A DNA stretch of 51,212 nt, from the NCBI GenBank assembly GCA_910577735.1, contig CAJTOO010000023.1, forward strand, positions 1 to 51,212, in the 5' to 3' direction. Of this stretch, positions 26,961 to 35,712 are shown piece by piece (within the stretch, counting starts at the first letter, position 1; each line of letters begins with the position of its first letter). The DNA comes from an uncultured Lachnospiraceae bacterium. Its GTDB lineage: Bacteria > Bacillota > Clostridia > Lachnospirales > Lachnospiraceae. The notes beneath the pieces were generated by a model. That model had not been told where the DNA came from and made no database searches. It saw nothing but the letters and a program-made list of their open reading frames with translations. The position numbers and the translations under genes are program-made.

Positions 26961-27108
26961 ATAAATGCAATTTGATTTTGCGGGCGAAGTAGTGCGATAA
27001 ATATATGATTAACGTCGATGTATTATGTGCAGTCAAAGACTTCGGCAGAAATGCAGGAGGAGATTTCGCCGGTTATGAAAGAATAACAGAATTGGAGGAT
27101 TACAAGAC

Positions 27109-29202
27109 ATGAATGTTTACACAACGGATAAGATTCGTAATGTGGTATTGCTGGGCCATGGGGGCTGCGGCAAGACCAGTCTGGTGGAGGCGATGGCCTA
27201 CCTGTCCGGCATTACATCCAGAATGGGAAAGGTTGCTGACGGGAACACTGTGAGCGATTTCGGCAAGGAGGAGCAGAAACGCCAGATATCCATTGCCACT
27301 TCTGTTGTTCCCATCGAATGGGAGGGCGTGAAGATCAATGTGTTAGACTCTCCTGGTTTCTTTGATTTTGTGGGTGAAGTAGAAGAAGCAGTCAGCGCTG
27401 CGGATGCGGCAGTCATCGTAGTGTCTGGTAAGGCCGGTGTGGAAGTGGGCACAGAGAAAGCATGGGAAATCTGCGATAAGCATAAACTTCCCAGATTTGT
27501 GTTCGTGACAGATATGGATATTGATAATGCGTCCTTTAGACAGGTCGTGGAAACCATGACGGAGAAATATGGTAAGAAGATGGCGCCTTTCCACCTTCCC
27601 ATCCGTGAGAATGAGAAGTTTGTAGGATATATCAATGTCATCACTGAGCAGGCATACCGTTGGGAAGGCAAGGAAGTTGTGGAGTGCGAGATGCCGGAAT
27701 ACAGCAAGGCAAACCTGCAGCTGTGCCGTGATACGCTGATGGAAGCAGTGGCAGAGACCAGTGAAGATTTTATGGAGCGTTATTTTAACGGGGATACTTT
27801 CTCAGAGGCAGAGATTCGTGCAGCGCTTCGCACCAATGTCATGGATGGCAGCATCGTGCCTATGTCCATGGGTTCCAATGTACTCTGTCAGGGTATTTTC
27901 ACATTGCTTGATGATATTGTTAAGTATATGCCGAGTCCGGAGAACAGAGAACTGGCAGGGATTGATTTAAAGACGAATGAGATTTTCCAGGCCAACTATG
28001 ATTTCTCCAAAGCGAAGTCCGCATACATCTTTAAGACGATCGTGGATCCTTTTATCGGTAAATATTCATTGATCAAGGTATGCTCCGGCGTATTAAAGAA
28101 CGATGATGTCATTTATAATGATGAGAAGGAAGTGGAGGAGAAGATTAATAAACTCTACGTTATGCAGGGGAATAAGCCCATTGAAGTGAAAGAGCTGCAT
28201 GCAGGCGATATTGGCGCTATAGCTAAGCTGACAGCAGCCAGGACCGGCAACACCCTTTCTACCAAAGCAAGAATCATCCGTTATGGTAAGGCCGAGATTT
28301 CCACGCCTTATACATACAAACGGTATCGGGCTAAGAACAAGGGAGATGTGGATAAGATTTCCCAGGCACTGCAGAAGATGAAACATGAGGATCAGACGCT
28401 CTGGATTGTCAACGATGGAGAAAATAAACAGACATTGTTGTATGGTATGGGTGATCTGCATCTGGAAGTAATCGCCAGCCGTCTGTTGAATGAGTATAAG
28501 GTGGAAATCGAACTGACGGATCCGAAGATTGCTTATCGTGAGACCATCAAAAAGAAATCCGATGTGGAGTATAAGTATAAAAAACAGTCCGGAGGACATG
28601 GACAGTATGGTCACGTCAAAATGCGCTTTGAGGCGTCCGGTGATTTGGAGAGCGCTTATGCATTTGAGCAGGAAGTGGTAGGCGGTGCCGTACCGAAGAA
28701 CTACTTCCCGGCAGTGGAAAAGGGATTGCAGGATTCCGTATCCGCAGGACCTTTAGCAGCTTATCCGGTAGTCGGTGTGAAAGCGGTTCTTTACGATGGA
28801 TCCTATCATCCGGTTGATTCTTCTGAGATGGCATTCAAGATGGCTACCATTCAGGCATTTAAGAAGGGCTTTATGGAAGCAGGACCGGTGCTCTTAGAGC
28901 CTATCGCAAATCTGCAGGTTACCGTGCCGGATTCCTACACAGGAGATGTTATGGGTGACCTCAATAAGAGAAGAGGACGTGTACTCGGCATGAATCCTGC
29001 GGGGGATGGCAAGACAGTTGTTGAGGCAGATATTCCTGTGGCAAGTCTGAACGGATACTGTACCGATCTTCGGTCCATGACAGGCGGACGCGGTACCTAT
29101 AAATATGAGTTTGCAAGATATGAGCAGGCACCCAGTGATGTACAGGAGAAGGAAGTGGCGGCAAGAGCTAAGGCTGTTGCAGAAGCGAATGCAGATGCAT
29201 AA
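27109..29202 (+). CDS. elongation factor G-like GTPase (EF-G paralogue, FusA2 type)
   Basis: A 697-residue five-domain translational GTPase. The P-loop is GHGGCGKTSLVEAMAY, unlike the AHIDAGKT of the housekeeping EF-G. The switch II region is LDSPGFFDF where EF-G has DTPGH; the catalytic His is replaced by Phe. The G4 position reads VFVTDMD instead of VNKMD. Domains IV and V are present (KIAYRETIKKKSDVEYKYKK, GRVLGMNPAGDGK). Paralogues with these changes are common in Clostridia and their role, possibly ribosome recycling or stress translation, is unclear. It is not a TetM-type resistance protein by its domain IV. GGAGGA precedes the ATG by ten bases. Confidence 0.9.
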   Translation: MNVYTTDKIRNVVLLGHGGCGKTSLVEAMAYLSGITSRMGKVADGNTVSDFGKEEQKRQISIATSVVPIEWEGVKINVLDSPGFFDFVGEVEEAVSAADAAVIVVSGKAGVEVGTEKAWEICDKHKLPRFVFVTDMDIDNASFRQVVETMTEKYGKKMAPFHLPIRENEKFVGYINVITEQAYRWEGKEVVECEMPEYSKANLQLCRDTLMEAVAETSEDFMERYFNGDTFSEAEIRAALRTNVMDGSIVPMSMGSNVLCQGIFTLLDDIVKYMPSPENRELAGIDLKTNEIFQANYDFSKAKSAYIFKTIVDPFIGKYSLIKVCSGVLKNDDVIYNDEKEVEEKINKLYVMQGNKPIEVKELHAGDIGAIAKLTAARTGNTLSTKARIIRYGKAEISTPYTYKRYRAKNKGDVDKISQALQKMKHEDQTLWIVNDGENKQTLLYGMGDLHLEVIASRLLNEYKVEIELTDPKIAYRETIKKKSDVEYKYKKQSGGHGQYGHVKMRFEASGDLESAYAFEQEVVGGAVPKNYFPAVEKGLQDSVSAGPLAAYPVVGVKAVLYDGSYHPVDSSEMAFKMATIQAFKKGFMEAGPVLLEPIANLQVTVPDSYTGDVMGDLNKRRGRVLGMNPAGDGKTVVEADIPVASLNGYCTDLRSMTGGRGTYKYEFARYEQAPSDVQEKEVAARAKAVAEANADA

Positions 29203-29241
29203 TTGTATGTGAGCGTATAAAAGAAAATAATGTGATGGAAG

Positions 29242-29279
29242 ATAAGCAGGGAAGTGACATAGTGCCATTCCCTGCTTAT
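29242..29279 (+). terminator. stem-loop after the EF-G-like gene
   Basis: ATAAGCAGGGAA (29242-29253) pairs perfectly with TTCCCTGCTTAT (29268-29279). The following sequence is AT-rich but has no long T-run, so termination may be partial. GCAGGGAA recurs once more at 29291-29298. Confidence 0.55.
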
Positions 29280-29301
29280 TGCATAATATAGCAGGGAATC
29301 C

Positions 29302-29330
29302 TTTTCAATATTGTGATGAAGTGATAGAAT
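29302..29330 (+). promoter_or_regulatory. candidate promoter of the cytoplasmic BMP gene
   Basis: TTTTCA (29302-29307), 17 bases and TAGAAT (29325-29330) stand 60 bases before the gene's ATG, after the EF-G stem-loop. Confidence 0.45.
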
Positions 29331-29388
29331 AGATTTATGAAAATGCAGGAAAGCAGTTTGATTTGTTTTTTAACAGGAGGGAACTTCC

Positions 29389-31368
29389 ATGGCAGTCAGT
29401 GAATATGCAGCAGCGTTGAAACAGGGAAGGCGCAGTTATCGGACCGCACTTACGAAGGGAGAATATCCGTATCTTCCGGTATTAGATGATATGATATCCT
29501 ATACAGAGGTTGCATCTATTGAAAACCTGGGCATTATGGATATTCCTTTATCCAAGATTGTGGGGACGAAGACGGTAGGACGGTCCAATGCTTTTGCCAA
29601 TAATTTCATGCCGCTTCTGCCGGAAGAGTCTGAATTTGGAGCTAAGTGGGCAGCTTTGTATAATCATCAGATCAACGACGGCATAAACGATCCCGTGATT
29701 GCCTATGAGTTTATGAATCAGTTCTATGTGCAGGAAGGCAATAAGCGTGTCAGTGTGATGAAGTATCTGAAAACGTACAGTATTCCTGCAAGTGTTACGC
29801 GCCTGGTTCCCAAGAAATCCGAGGATAAAGAAAATCGTCTTTATTATGAGTTCCTGGACTTCTATGAGGTATCCCACAGTTATGATGTCTGCTTCTTTAA
29901 GGAAGGAAGCTATCAGAAGCTTTTAAAATACATGGGGAAAAAGGCAGATGAACCGTGGAGTGATGATGACAGAATGGATTTTCATTCCGCCTGTTATAAC
30001 TTTGAACTTGCTTTCAATAAGGCGCATGGAAGGAAACTGGGCATCAATGTTTCTGATGCGTTTCTGATTTATGTGGAAATATATGGTTATCAGAAGGTGA
30101 TAGGCCAGACGGAACAGGAGATGGGCCGCGCCCTGCAGAAAATGTGGACGGAGATTATCCTTGCCGGGCAGGGCAGTCAAGTAGAACTTGTGGAGAATCC
30201 GGAGAACGTTAAGGCATCTTTGTTAAACAAATTGATTCCGCTGGGGATTCCGGATTCCCTGAAAATAGCATTTATTTACACGAAAACCACAGACACCTCC
30301 AGCTGGGCCTATGCCCATGAACTGGGAAGATTGTATCTGGATCAGGCATTTGCAGGCCGGATAGAGACTATGGCCTTTGAGAAGGCTGACACAGAAGACG
30401 AAGTGGAAGCAGCCATTGATCAGGCGGTTGCGGCTGGATGCGAATTGATTTTTACAACAGCCACACAGATGATCAATCAGAGTGTACGTTCTGCCATCCA
30501 ATATCCAAAAGTCAAAATATATAACTGTTCTATTAAGATGTCCTATTCCTCTATCTGCACATACTATGCAAGAATGTACGAGTCAAAGTTCCTGATGGGC
30601 GCTATTGCGGCGGCATTATCCCGGACTGACAGACTGGGGTATCTGGCTGATTATCCGATTTATGGAACGCTGGCTAACATCAATGCCTTTGCCCTGGGTG
30701 CGAAAATGATCAATCCCTATGTTAAGATACATCTGGAATGGACCAAGATCAAAGGAACGGATGCCAGGGAAAGACTCAAGCAGGAAGGTATCGTCTTTGT
30801 ATCAGACACGGATATGATCACGCCCCATAAGGCTTCCCGGGAATATGGACTCTATGCGAAGAAGGAGGATGGAACCCTCGAAAATCTGGCCACACCCATC
30901 TGGCACTGGGGTAAATTTTATGAGCGGATTATCAGAAACATTTTCAGCGGCGGCAGTACAGAATCCAATGTACAGAAAGGAAAAAAGGCGGTCAATTACT
31001 GGTGGGGAATGTCTGCGGATGTGATTGATGTCATCTGTTCAAAATCAATGCCAGGCGGGACGGCGAGACTGATCGAACTGCTGAAGAGTTCTATTCGCGC
31101 TGGAGAATTTCAGCCCTTCGGCGGCCCCATATATTCCCAGGATGGCGTATTGCAGTGTGAAAAGGGAGAGAATCTGGGAGCAGATGATATTATCACCATG
31201 GATTGGCTGGCTGACAATGTGATTGGAAAGATTCCGGAGTTAGACGAATTGACGGAAGACGCCATGGAATTGGTAGGATTTCAGGGAATTAAGGTAGATG
31301 AAGCAGGTACAGAAAAAAAAGCCGGAGCAAAAAGCGCTCAGCCGGATGAGAGCGGTGAAGCAGAATGA
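29389..31368 (+). CDS. cytoplasmic BMP-domain protein with ParB-like N-terminal part
   Basis: A 659-residue protein with no signal peptide or lipobox. The N-terminal 120 residues read like a ParB/Srx-type fold (DIPLSKIVGTKTVGRSNAFA, then FYVQEGNKRVSVMKYLKTY, which matches the ParB v-x-G-x-x-R box). A helical segment (about 185-285) follows, then a BMP-family ligand-binding domain (about 285-610: KIAFIYTKTTDTSSWAYAHE, LMGAIAAALSRTDRLGYLAD). Exported BMP proteins bind nucleosides, so this may be an intracellular nucleoside or nucleotide sensor; that is inference. ATG has AGGAGGG upstream. Its stop overlaps the start of the phosphoesterase gene (ATGA), so the two are translated together. Confidence 0.8.
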   Translation: MAVSEYAAALKQGRRSYRTALTKGEYPYLPVLDDMISYTEVASIENLGIMDIPLSKIVGTKTVGRSNAFANNFMPLLPEESEFGAKWAALYNHQINDGINDPVIAYEFMNQFYVQEGNKRVSVMKYLKTYSIPASVTRLVPKKSEDKENRLYYEFLDFYEVSHSYDVCFFKEGSYQKLLKYMGKKADEPWSDDDRMDFHSACYNFELAFNKAHGRKLGINVSDAFLIYVEIYGYQKVIGQTEQEMGRALQKMWTEIILAGQGSQVELVENPENVKASLLNKLIPLGIPDSLKIAFIYTKTTDTSSWAYAHELGRLYLDQAFAGRIETMAFEKADTEDEVEAAIDQAVAAGCELIFTTATQMINQSVRSAIQYPKVKIYNCSIKMSYSSICTYYARMYESKFLMGAIAAALSRTDRLGYLADYPIYGTLANINAFALGAKMINPYVKIHLEWTKIKGTDARERLKQEGIVFVSDTDMITPHKASREYGLYAKKEDGTLENLATPIWHWGKFYERIIRNIFSGGSTESNVQKGKKAVNYWWGMSADVIDVICSKSMPGGTARLIELLKSSIRAGEFQPFGGPIYSQDGVLQCEKGENLGADDIITMDWLADNVIGKIPELDELTEDAMELVGFQGIKVDEAGTEKKAGAKSAQPDESGEAE

Positions 31369-31970
31369 AAATCTTAGTGCTTGCCGACCAGAAATCCAAA
31401 TATCTGTATGATTTTTATGAGCCGGATAAACTGAAAGACATTGATCTTATCATTTCCTGCGGAGACCTGCCGGCCAATTATCTGTCGTTTTTTGTGACTC
31501 TTTGTAATGTGCCGCTTCTTTATGTGAAGGGAAACCATGATGGGAAATATGAAACGGCACCGCCGGAGGGGTGTATCTGTATTGAAGATGATATCTATGT
31601 ACATCAGGGAATCCGTATCATGGGACTTGGCGGTTCCATGGAATATATACCGAGGGCGGACAACCAGTATACGGAACAGAAGATGAGAAAGCGGCTGTGG
31701 AAACTGCAATATAAGCTGTGGAAGCATAAAGGATTTGATATTCTGGTGACACATGCACCGGCACGTCAGGTGAATGATCTGGAAGATTTGCCTCACCGTG
31801 GCTTTGAGGTGTTCAGGACGCTGCTGGAGAAATATACACCTAAGTTCTTTTTTCACGGGCATGTACATGCCAATTACAGCAGGAACTTTAAACGGGTAGA
31901 TACCTATGGGAAGACCACGATCATCAATGCCTTTGAATATTATATCGTAGACTATCCGCAGCCGGAGTAG
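31365..31970 (+). CDS. metallophosphoesterase of the calcineurin-like superfamily
   Basis: A 201-residue cytosolic metallophosphatase. SCGDLPANYL (Gly-Asp block), VKGNHDGKY (Asn-His), LVTHAP and FFHGHVHANYS (His-x-His) are the metal-binding motifs. The first block begins VLADQKSKYLYDF instead of the usual D-x-H, so the first metal is probably coordinated differently, as in some YfcE-like or ICC-like clostridial proteins. The ATGA overlap with the BMP-domain gene ties it functionally to that protein; a nucleotide substrate is a reasonable guess. Confidence 0.85.
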   Translation: MKILVLADQKSKYLYDFYEPDKLKDIDLIISCGDLPANYLSFFVTLCNVPLLYVKGNHDGKYETAPPEGCICIEDDIYVHQGIRIMGLGGSMEYIPRADNQYTEQKMRKRLWKLQYKLWKHKGFDILVTHAPARQVNDLEDLPHRGFEVFRTLLEKYTPKFFFHGHVHANYSRNFKRVDTYGKTTIINAFEYYIVDYPQPE

Positions 31971-32007
31971 ATGCCTGGCTGCGCGCATCACAAGAGCAGG
32001 AAAGTTG

Positions 32008-32514
32008 TCAGAGTATTGATCCAACAGGAAGGGCAGTCAGATAGGCATCAGCTTCTTGTCGGGAATGGAAAACATGGATATTTTTATGTGCATGATATAC
32101 TTGCAGCAGCTTGTAGATCTGAGGAAGCTGTTCTTTTGGAAAATCAAGAATCCATTGCTTAAATTCATCATCCAGTTTCGTCTCAACCCATGGTAAATCT
32201 TCCCGTGTTTTGCCAATGCGGGATTCGGCCCCAAGGAGACAGTCTTTTACCGGATAGTCCAGTAAAAAGACGGTATCGCATGCCTGTAACCGTATTTCCA
32301 GGGTGCGCAGATAGTTACCGTCTATGATCCAGCGGTCCTTTTTAAGCAGTTCCTGTAAAGCGGCATCAAATTCCTCCTTGGAGATGGTAGTCTGGTCAGG
32401 CTTATGCCATAACATATCCAGATAATAGAGAGGCAGATGTGCTGTGTCTCTTAACTTTCTTGCAAAAGTGCTCTTCCCGGCTCCGGGACTTCCAATGACA
32501 ATAGCTCTTAACAT
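32008..32514 (-). CDS. P-loop kinase-like ATPase (FlaR/adenylate-kinase-like)
   Basis: A 168-residue single-domain NTPase. GSPGAGKSTFARKL is a clear Walker A. LYYLDMLWHKPD and RWIIDGNYLRTLEIRLQACD resemble the small nucleoside-kinase-like proteins annotated topology modulation protein or FlaR. VFLLDYPVKDCLLGAESRIG provides the lid Arg residues. No cellular role is established for the family. Start: ATG 32514, with GAGGA five bases upstream on the minus strand; an in-frame ATG at 32526 overlaps that site. It faces the phosphoesterase gene convergently across 37 bases. Confidence 0.8.
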   Translation of the reverse strand: MLRAIVIGSPGAGKSTFARKLRDTAHLPLYYLDMLWHKPDQTTISKEEFDAALQELLKKDRWIIDGNYLRTLEIRLQACDTVFLLDYPVKDCLLGAESRIGKTREDLPWVETKLDDEFKQWILDFPKEQLPQIYKLLQVYHAHKNIHVFHSRQEADAYLTALPVGSIL

Positions 32515-32683
32515 GTGAGTCCTCATTTGTGTGTGGGGTATTTATGATTTCCTGTAACTTTCATCTGAATACAGTTTAACAGGTACCTTATAGAAAGTCA
32601 AAATGCCGTCGAAAGGAAACGTGTGGTCGAAATGTGTGGTTTTACACAGGGGGAGGGGATGTGCGTCATGGGGATGCGCAATG

Positions 32684-32750
32684 CTGAATTGCGGACAACT
32701 GAATTGCGGCGTGCGGACATGCACGTGCGGACATGCGGACATGTGGACAT
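32684..32750. repeat. short imperfect direct repeats upstream of leuS
   Basis: CTGAATTGCGG occurs at 32684 and 32699 (15-base step). GTGCGGACATG occurs at 32711 and 32725 (14-base step), followed by TGCGGACATG (32734) and TGTGGACAT (32742). The 365-base gap between the kinase-like gene and leuS holds this array and the leuS promoter; I see no T-box or other leader RNA in it. Confidence 0.75.
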
Positions 32751-32760
32751 AAGAAAACAG

Positions 32761-32788
32761 TTGACAAATCCCGGAAGTATAATAAAAT
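32761..32788 (+). promoter_or_regulatory. leuS promoter
   Basis: A consensus TTGACA (32761-32766), 16 bases and TAAAAT (32783-32788). A TATAAT at 32778-32783 is too close to that -35 to serve it. The leader to leuS is about 110 nt and shows no T-box sequence. Confidence 0.55.
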
Positions 32789-32903
32789 TAGAAGAGTATG
32801 AGTGAAATCTTATAATCTACGGCAGAAAGTGTTTCTTTATGCGGCGGATTATGGTGTGATATATGCCGGGGATGAGCACGGCGGGAAAGGTATGGTCAAT
32901 AAA

Positions 32904-35432
32904 ATGGCAGAAGTGTACAATCACAGAGAAGTGGAGACAAAATGGCAGAAAGTGTGGGATGACGAGAAGGCATTTAAGACTTCGGATGATTATTCCAAAC
33001 CAAAATATTATGCGCTGGTGGAATTTCCTTATCCGTCCGGGCAGGGACTTCATGTGGGGCATCCAAGACCTTATACGGCGCTTGATATCGTAGCAAGAAA
33101 GAGAAGAATGCAGGGTTATAATGTGCTTTATCCCATGGGATGGGATGCGTTCGGGCTTCCTACAGAGAATTATGCAATCAAGAACCATATTCACCCGAAG
33201 ATTGTAACGCAGAACAATGTATCCCGGTTTAAGAGCCAGCTTCACTCTCTGGGGTATTCTTTTGACTGGGACAGAGAAGTCAATACCACAGATTCCGATT
33301 ATTATAAATGGACGCAGTGGATTTTCTTAAAATTATTTAAGGCAGGACTTGCCTATAAATCTGAGATGCCCATCAACTGGTGTACTTCCTGTAAGGTCGG
33401 ACTCGCCAATGAGGAAGTGGTAAATGGTGTATGTGAGCGCTGTGGCGCAGAGGTAGTGCGCAAGGTCAAGAGCCAGTGGATGTTAAAGATTACGGAGTAT
33501 GCAGACAAGCTGATTGAAGGACTTGACACGGTGGATTATGTGGAGCGTGTCAAAGTGTCCCAGAAGAATTGGATTGGCAAATCCACAGGTGCAGAGGTGG
33601 ACTTTGCAATCAAGGATAAGGAAGACAAACTCCGGGTTTATACCACACGCTGTGATACCCTGTTTGGCGCCACATATATGGTAGTGTCACCGGAGCATCC
33701 GATCATTGATAAATATAAAGATGAGTTGAAGAACTGGGATGACATCTGTGTCTACCGTGAGCAGGCAGCCAGAAAGTCTGATTTTGAACGTGCGGAACTG
33801 GCTAAGGATAAGACAGGTGTGTGTATTGACGGCATGAAGGCCATCAATCCTGTTAATGGAAAGGAAATCCCGATATTTATTTCTGATTATGTATTGATGA
33901 GTTATGGGACAGGCGCCATCATGGCTGTGCCTGCTCATGATGAGAGAGACTGGGATTTTGCCAAGAAGTTTGGACTGCCGATCATCGAGGTTGTGGCAGG
34001 CGGAAAAGACGTGCAGGAGGAAGTATACACGGATGTTGCCACAGGCACTCTGGTTAATTCGGATTTCCTCAATGGTCTCAGTGTGGCAGATGCCAAAGAG
34101 AAGATGATTGCCTTCCTGGAAGAAAAGGGGGTTGGCTGTGCCAAGACAAACTTTAAACTGCGCGATTGGGTATTCTCCAGACAGCGTTACTGGGGAGAGC
34201 CTATTCCCATCGTGCATTGTGAAAAATGTGGCTACGTGCCTCTTGATGAGAGCGAACTGCCGCTGGAACTTCCGGATGTGGAGAGTTACATGCCTACAGA
34301 TACGGGTGAGTCGCCGCTGGCATTAATGACTGATTGGGTCAATACAACCTGTCCATGTTGCGGCGGGCCGGCTAAGAGAGAGACAGACACCATGCCCCAG
34401 TGGGCCGGGTCATCCTGGTATTTCCTGCGTTACACGGATCCCAATAACAAGGAGGCTCTTGCCAGCAAAGAAGCGCTTGCTTATTGGATGCCGGTAGACT
34501 GGTATAACGGTGGTATGGAGCATACCACACTGCACTTATTATATTCCAGGTTCTGGCATAAATTCCTGTATGACCAGAAGGCAGTGCCTTGTCCGGAACC
34601 TTATGCCAAGAGGACTTCCCATGGTATGATTCTGGGATTGAATCCTCATTGTTTCTCGAATCTGTCTGCCAAGGAACAGGAACAGCTTCTGGCAGAGTAT
34701 GGCAGTGAGAAGGCGGCCAGAGCGGCACTGAAAGAAAAATATGGAGAGATGGCAGATCATCCGGTGGTAAAGATGTCCAAATCTCTGGGAAATGTGGTCA
34801 ATCCCGATGATATTGTGGCAGATTACGGTGCGGATACCCTTCGTACGTACGAGATGTTTATCGGCGCCTTTGAGCTGAGCGCCGGCTGGAGTGAGGACGG
34901 TGTTAAGGGCTGCCGCAGATTCTTAGAGAGAGTGTGGAAACTGCAGGATATTCTGACGGATGAGATGGACTACTCCAAAGATATGGAGATTAAGATGCAC
35001 CAAACCATCAAGAAAGTCAACAATGATTTCGAGAACCTGAAATACAATACTGCGATTGCTGCTATGATGGCGCTTGTCAATGATTTCTATAAGAAAAATG
35101 CGGTGACCAAGGGTGAGTTTAAGACCCTGATTGCGCTGCTGAACCCGGTGGCACCTCATATTACCGAGGAACTGTGGCAGGCGGTGGGCTTCGAGGGAAG
35201 AGTCTATCAGACTGCATGGCCGGTCTTTGAGGAGGCTAAGACGGTGGAGGCTACCGTGGAGATTGCCGTACAGATCAACGGTAAGACCAGGGCCACTCTG
35301 GATATTGGCAAGGATGACCCCAAGGATGAGGTCATAGCCAAAGCCAAAGAGGTGATTGCAGATAAGCTGACAGGGACGATTGTGAAAGAGATTTATGTGC
35401 CGGGCAGGATTGTAAATATTGTACAGAAATAG
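32904..35432 (+). CDS. leuS: leucyl-tRNA synthetase
   Basis: Class I synthetase charging tRNA-Leu. HIGH motif: HVGHPRPYTALD, in which the usual GHPRNY-type context carries HVGH. KMSKS motif: VVKMSKSLGNVVNPDD. The CP1 editing domain (about 225-410) contains DTLFGATYMVVSPEHP and GTGAIMAVPAHDERDWDFA. A zinc-type CTSC...CERC block lies after the first Rossmann half and another Cys cluster (CEKC, CPCC) precedes the second. The start is uncertain. ATG 32904 (MAEVYNHREV, 842 residues) matches the family; GGGAAAGG is 13 bases upstream. ATG 32892 is too near that site and GTG 32802 has none. Confidence 0.96.
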   Translation: MAEVYNHREVETKWQKVWDDEKAFKTSDDYSKPKYYALVEFPYPSGQGLHVGHPRPYTALDIVARKRRMQGYNVLYPMGWDAFGLPTENYAIKNHIHPKIVTQNNVSRFKSQLHSLGYSFDWDREVNTTDSDYYKWTQWIFLKLFKAGLAYKSEMPINWCTSCKVGLANEEVVNGVCERCGAEVVRKVKSQWMLKITEYADKLIEGLDTVDYVERVKVSQKNWIGKSTGAEVDFAIKDKEDKLRVYTTRCDTLFGATYMVVSPEHPIIDKYKDELKNWDDICVYREQAARKSDFERAELAKDKTGVCIDGMKAINPVNGKEIPIFISDYVLMSYGTGAIMAVPAHDERDWDFAKKFGLPIIEVVAGGKDVQEEVYTDVATGTLVNSDFLNGLSVADAKEKMIAFLEEKGVGCAKTNFKLRDWVFSRQRYWGEPIPIVHCEKCGYVPLDESELPLELPDVESYMPTDTGESPLALMTDWVNTTCPCCGGPAKRETDTMPQWAGSSWYFLRYTDPNNKEALASKEALAYWMPVDWYNGGMEHTTLHLLYSRFWHKFLYDQKAVPCPEPYAKRTSHGMILGLNPHCFSNLSAKEQEQLLAEYGSEKAARAALKEKYGEMADHPVVKMSKSLGNVVNPDDIVADYGADTLRTYEMFIGAFELSAGWSEDGVKGCRRFLERVWKLQDILTDEMDYSKDMEIKMHQTIKKVNNDFENLKYNTAIAAMMALVNDFYKKNAVTKGEFKTLIALLNPVAPHITEELWQAVGFEGRVYQTAWPVFEEAKTVEATVEIAVQINGKTRATLDIGKDDPKDEVIAKAKEVIADKLTGTIVKEIYVPGRIVNIVQK

Positions 35433-35469
35433 CGGCTGTGTATAAGAGCTACACCAATTCCGGATAAAA

Positions 35470-35503
35470 CGTCAGGGACTGTTTATGGTTCCTGACGCTT
35501 TTT
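35470..35503 (+). terminator. leuS terminator
   Basis: CGTCAGG (35470-35476) and CCTGACG (35491-35497), extended by inner pairing GGAC/GTTC, are followed by CTTTTT. Confidence 0.85.
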
Positions 35504-35516
35504 ATGAAACAGAAAG

Positions 35517-35701
35517 ATATCTGGCGAAGCAGGGCATCTGTTCGTGAATAAAGATGTCTGACGAAGCAGGGTATCCGTTTTTGCATAAGGGTGTCTGACG
35601 AAGCAGGGTATCTGTTTTTGCATAAGGATGTCTGACGAAGCAGGGTATCTGTTTTTGCATAAGGGTGTTTGGCGAAGTAAGGTGTCTGTATTCGATTAAG
35701 T
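35517..35701. repeat. five tandem copies of a 37-bp repeat
   Basis: Units begin at 35517, 35554, 35591, 35628 and 35665, each exactly 37 bases. The three central copies are nearly identical (core TGACGAAGCAGGGTAT, then CGTTTTTGCATAAGG or CTGTTTTTGCATAAGG); the two outer copies have drifted. There are no spacers, so this is a minisatellite and not a CRISPR. It fills the space between the leuS terminator and the PHP gene and ends in that gene's ribosome binding site. Confidence 0.95.
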
Positions 35702-35712
35702 GAGGTATGAGA

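Noticed and set aside
27109..29202. TetM-type ribosomal protection gene
   Set aside because: P-loop, switch regions and domain IV fit the EF-G paralogue group rather than TetM.
32623..32805. 60-residue open frame over the leuS upstream repeats
   Set aside because: It is only the translated repeat array and covers the leuS promoter.
32767..32904. T-box leader for leuS
   Set aside because: No T-box sequence or terminator lies between the promoter and the start; the leader is only about 110 nt.
35517..35701. CRISPR array
   Set aside because: The 37-bp units are head-to-tail with no spacers and no cas gene is present; it is a minisatellite.
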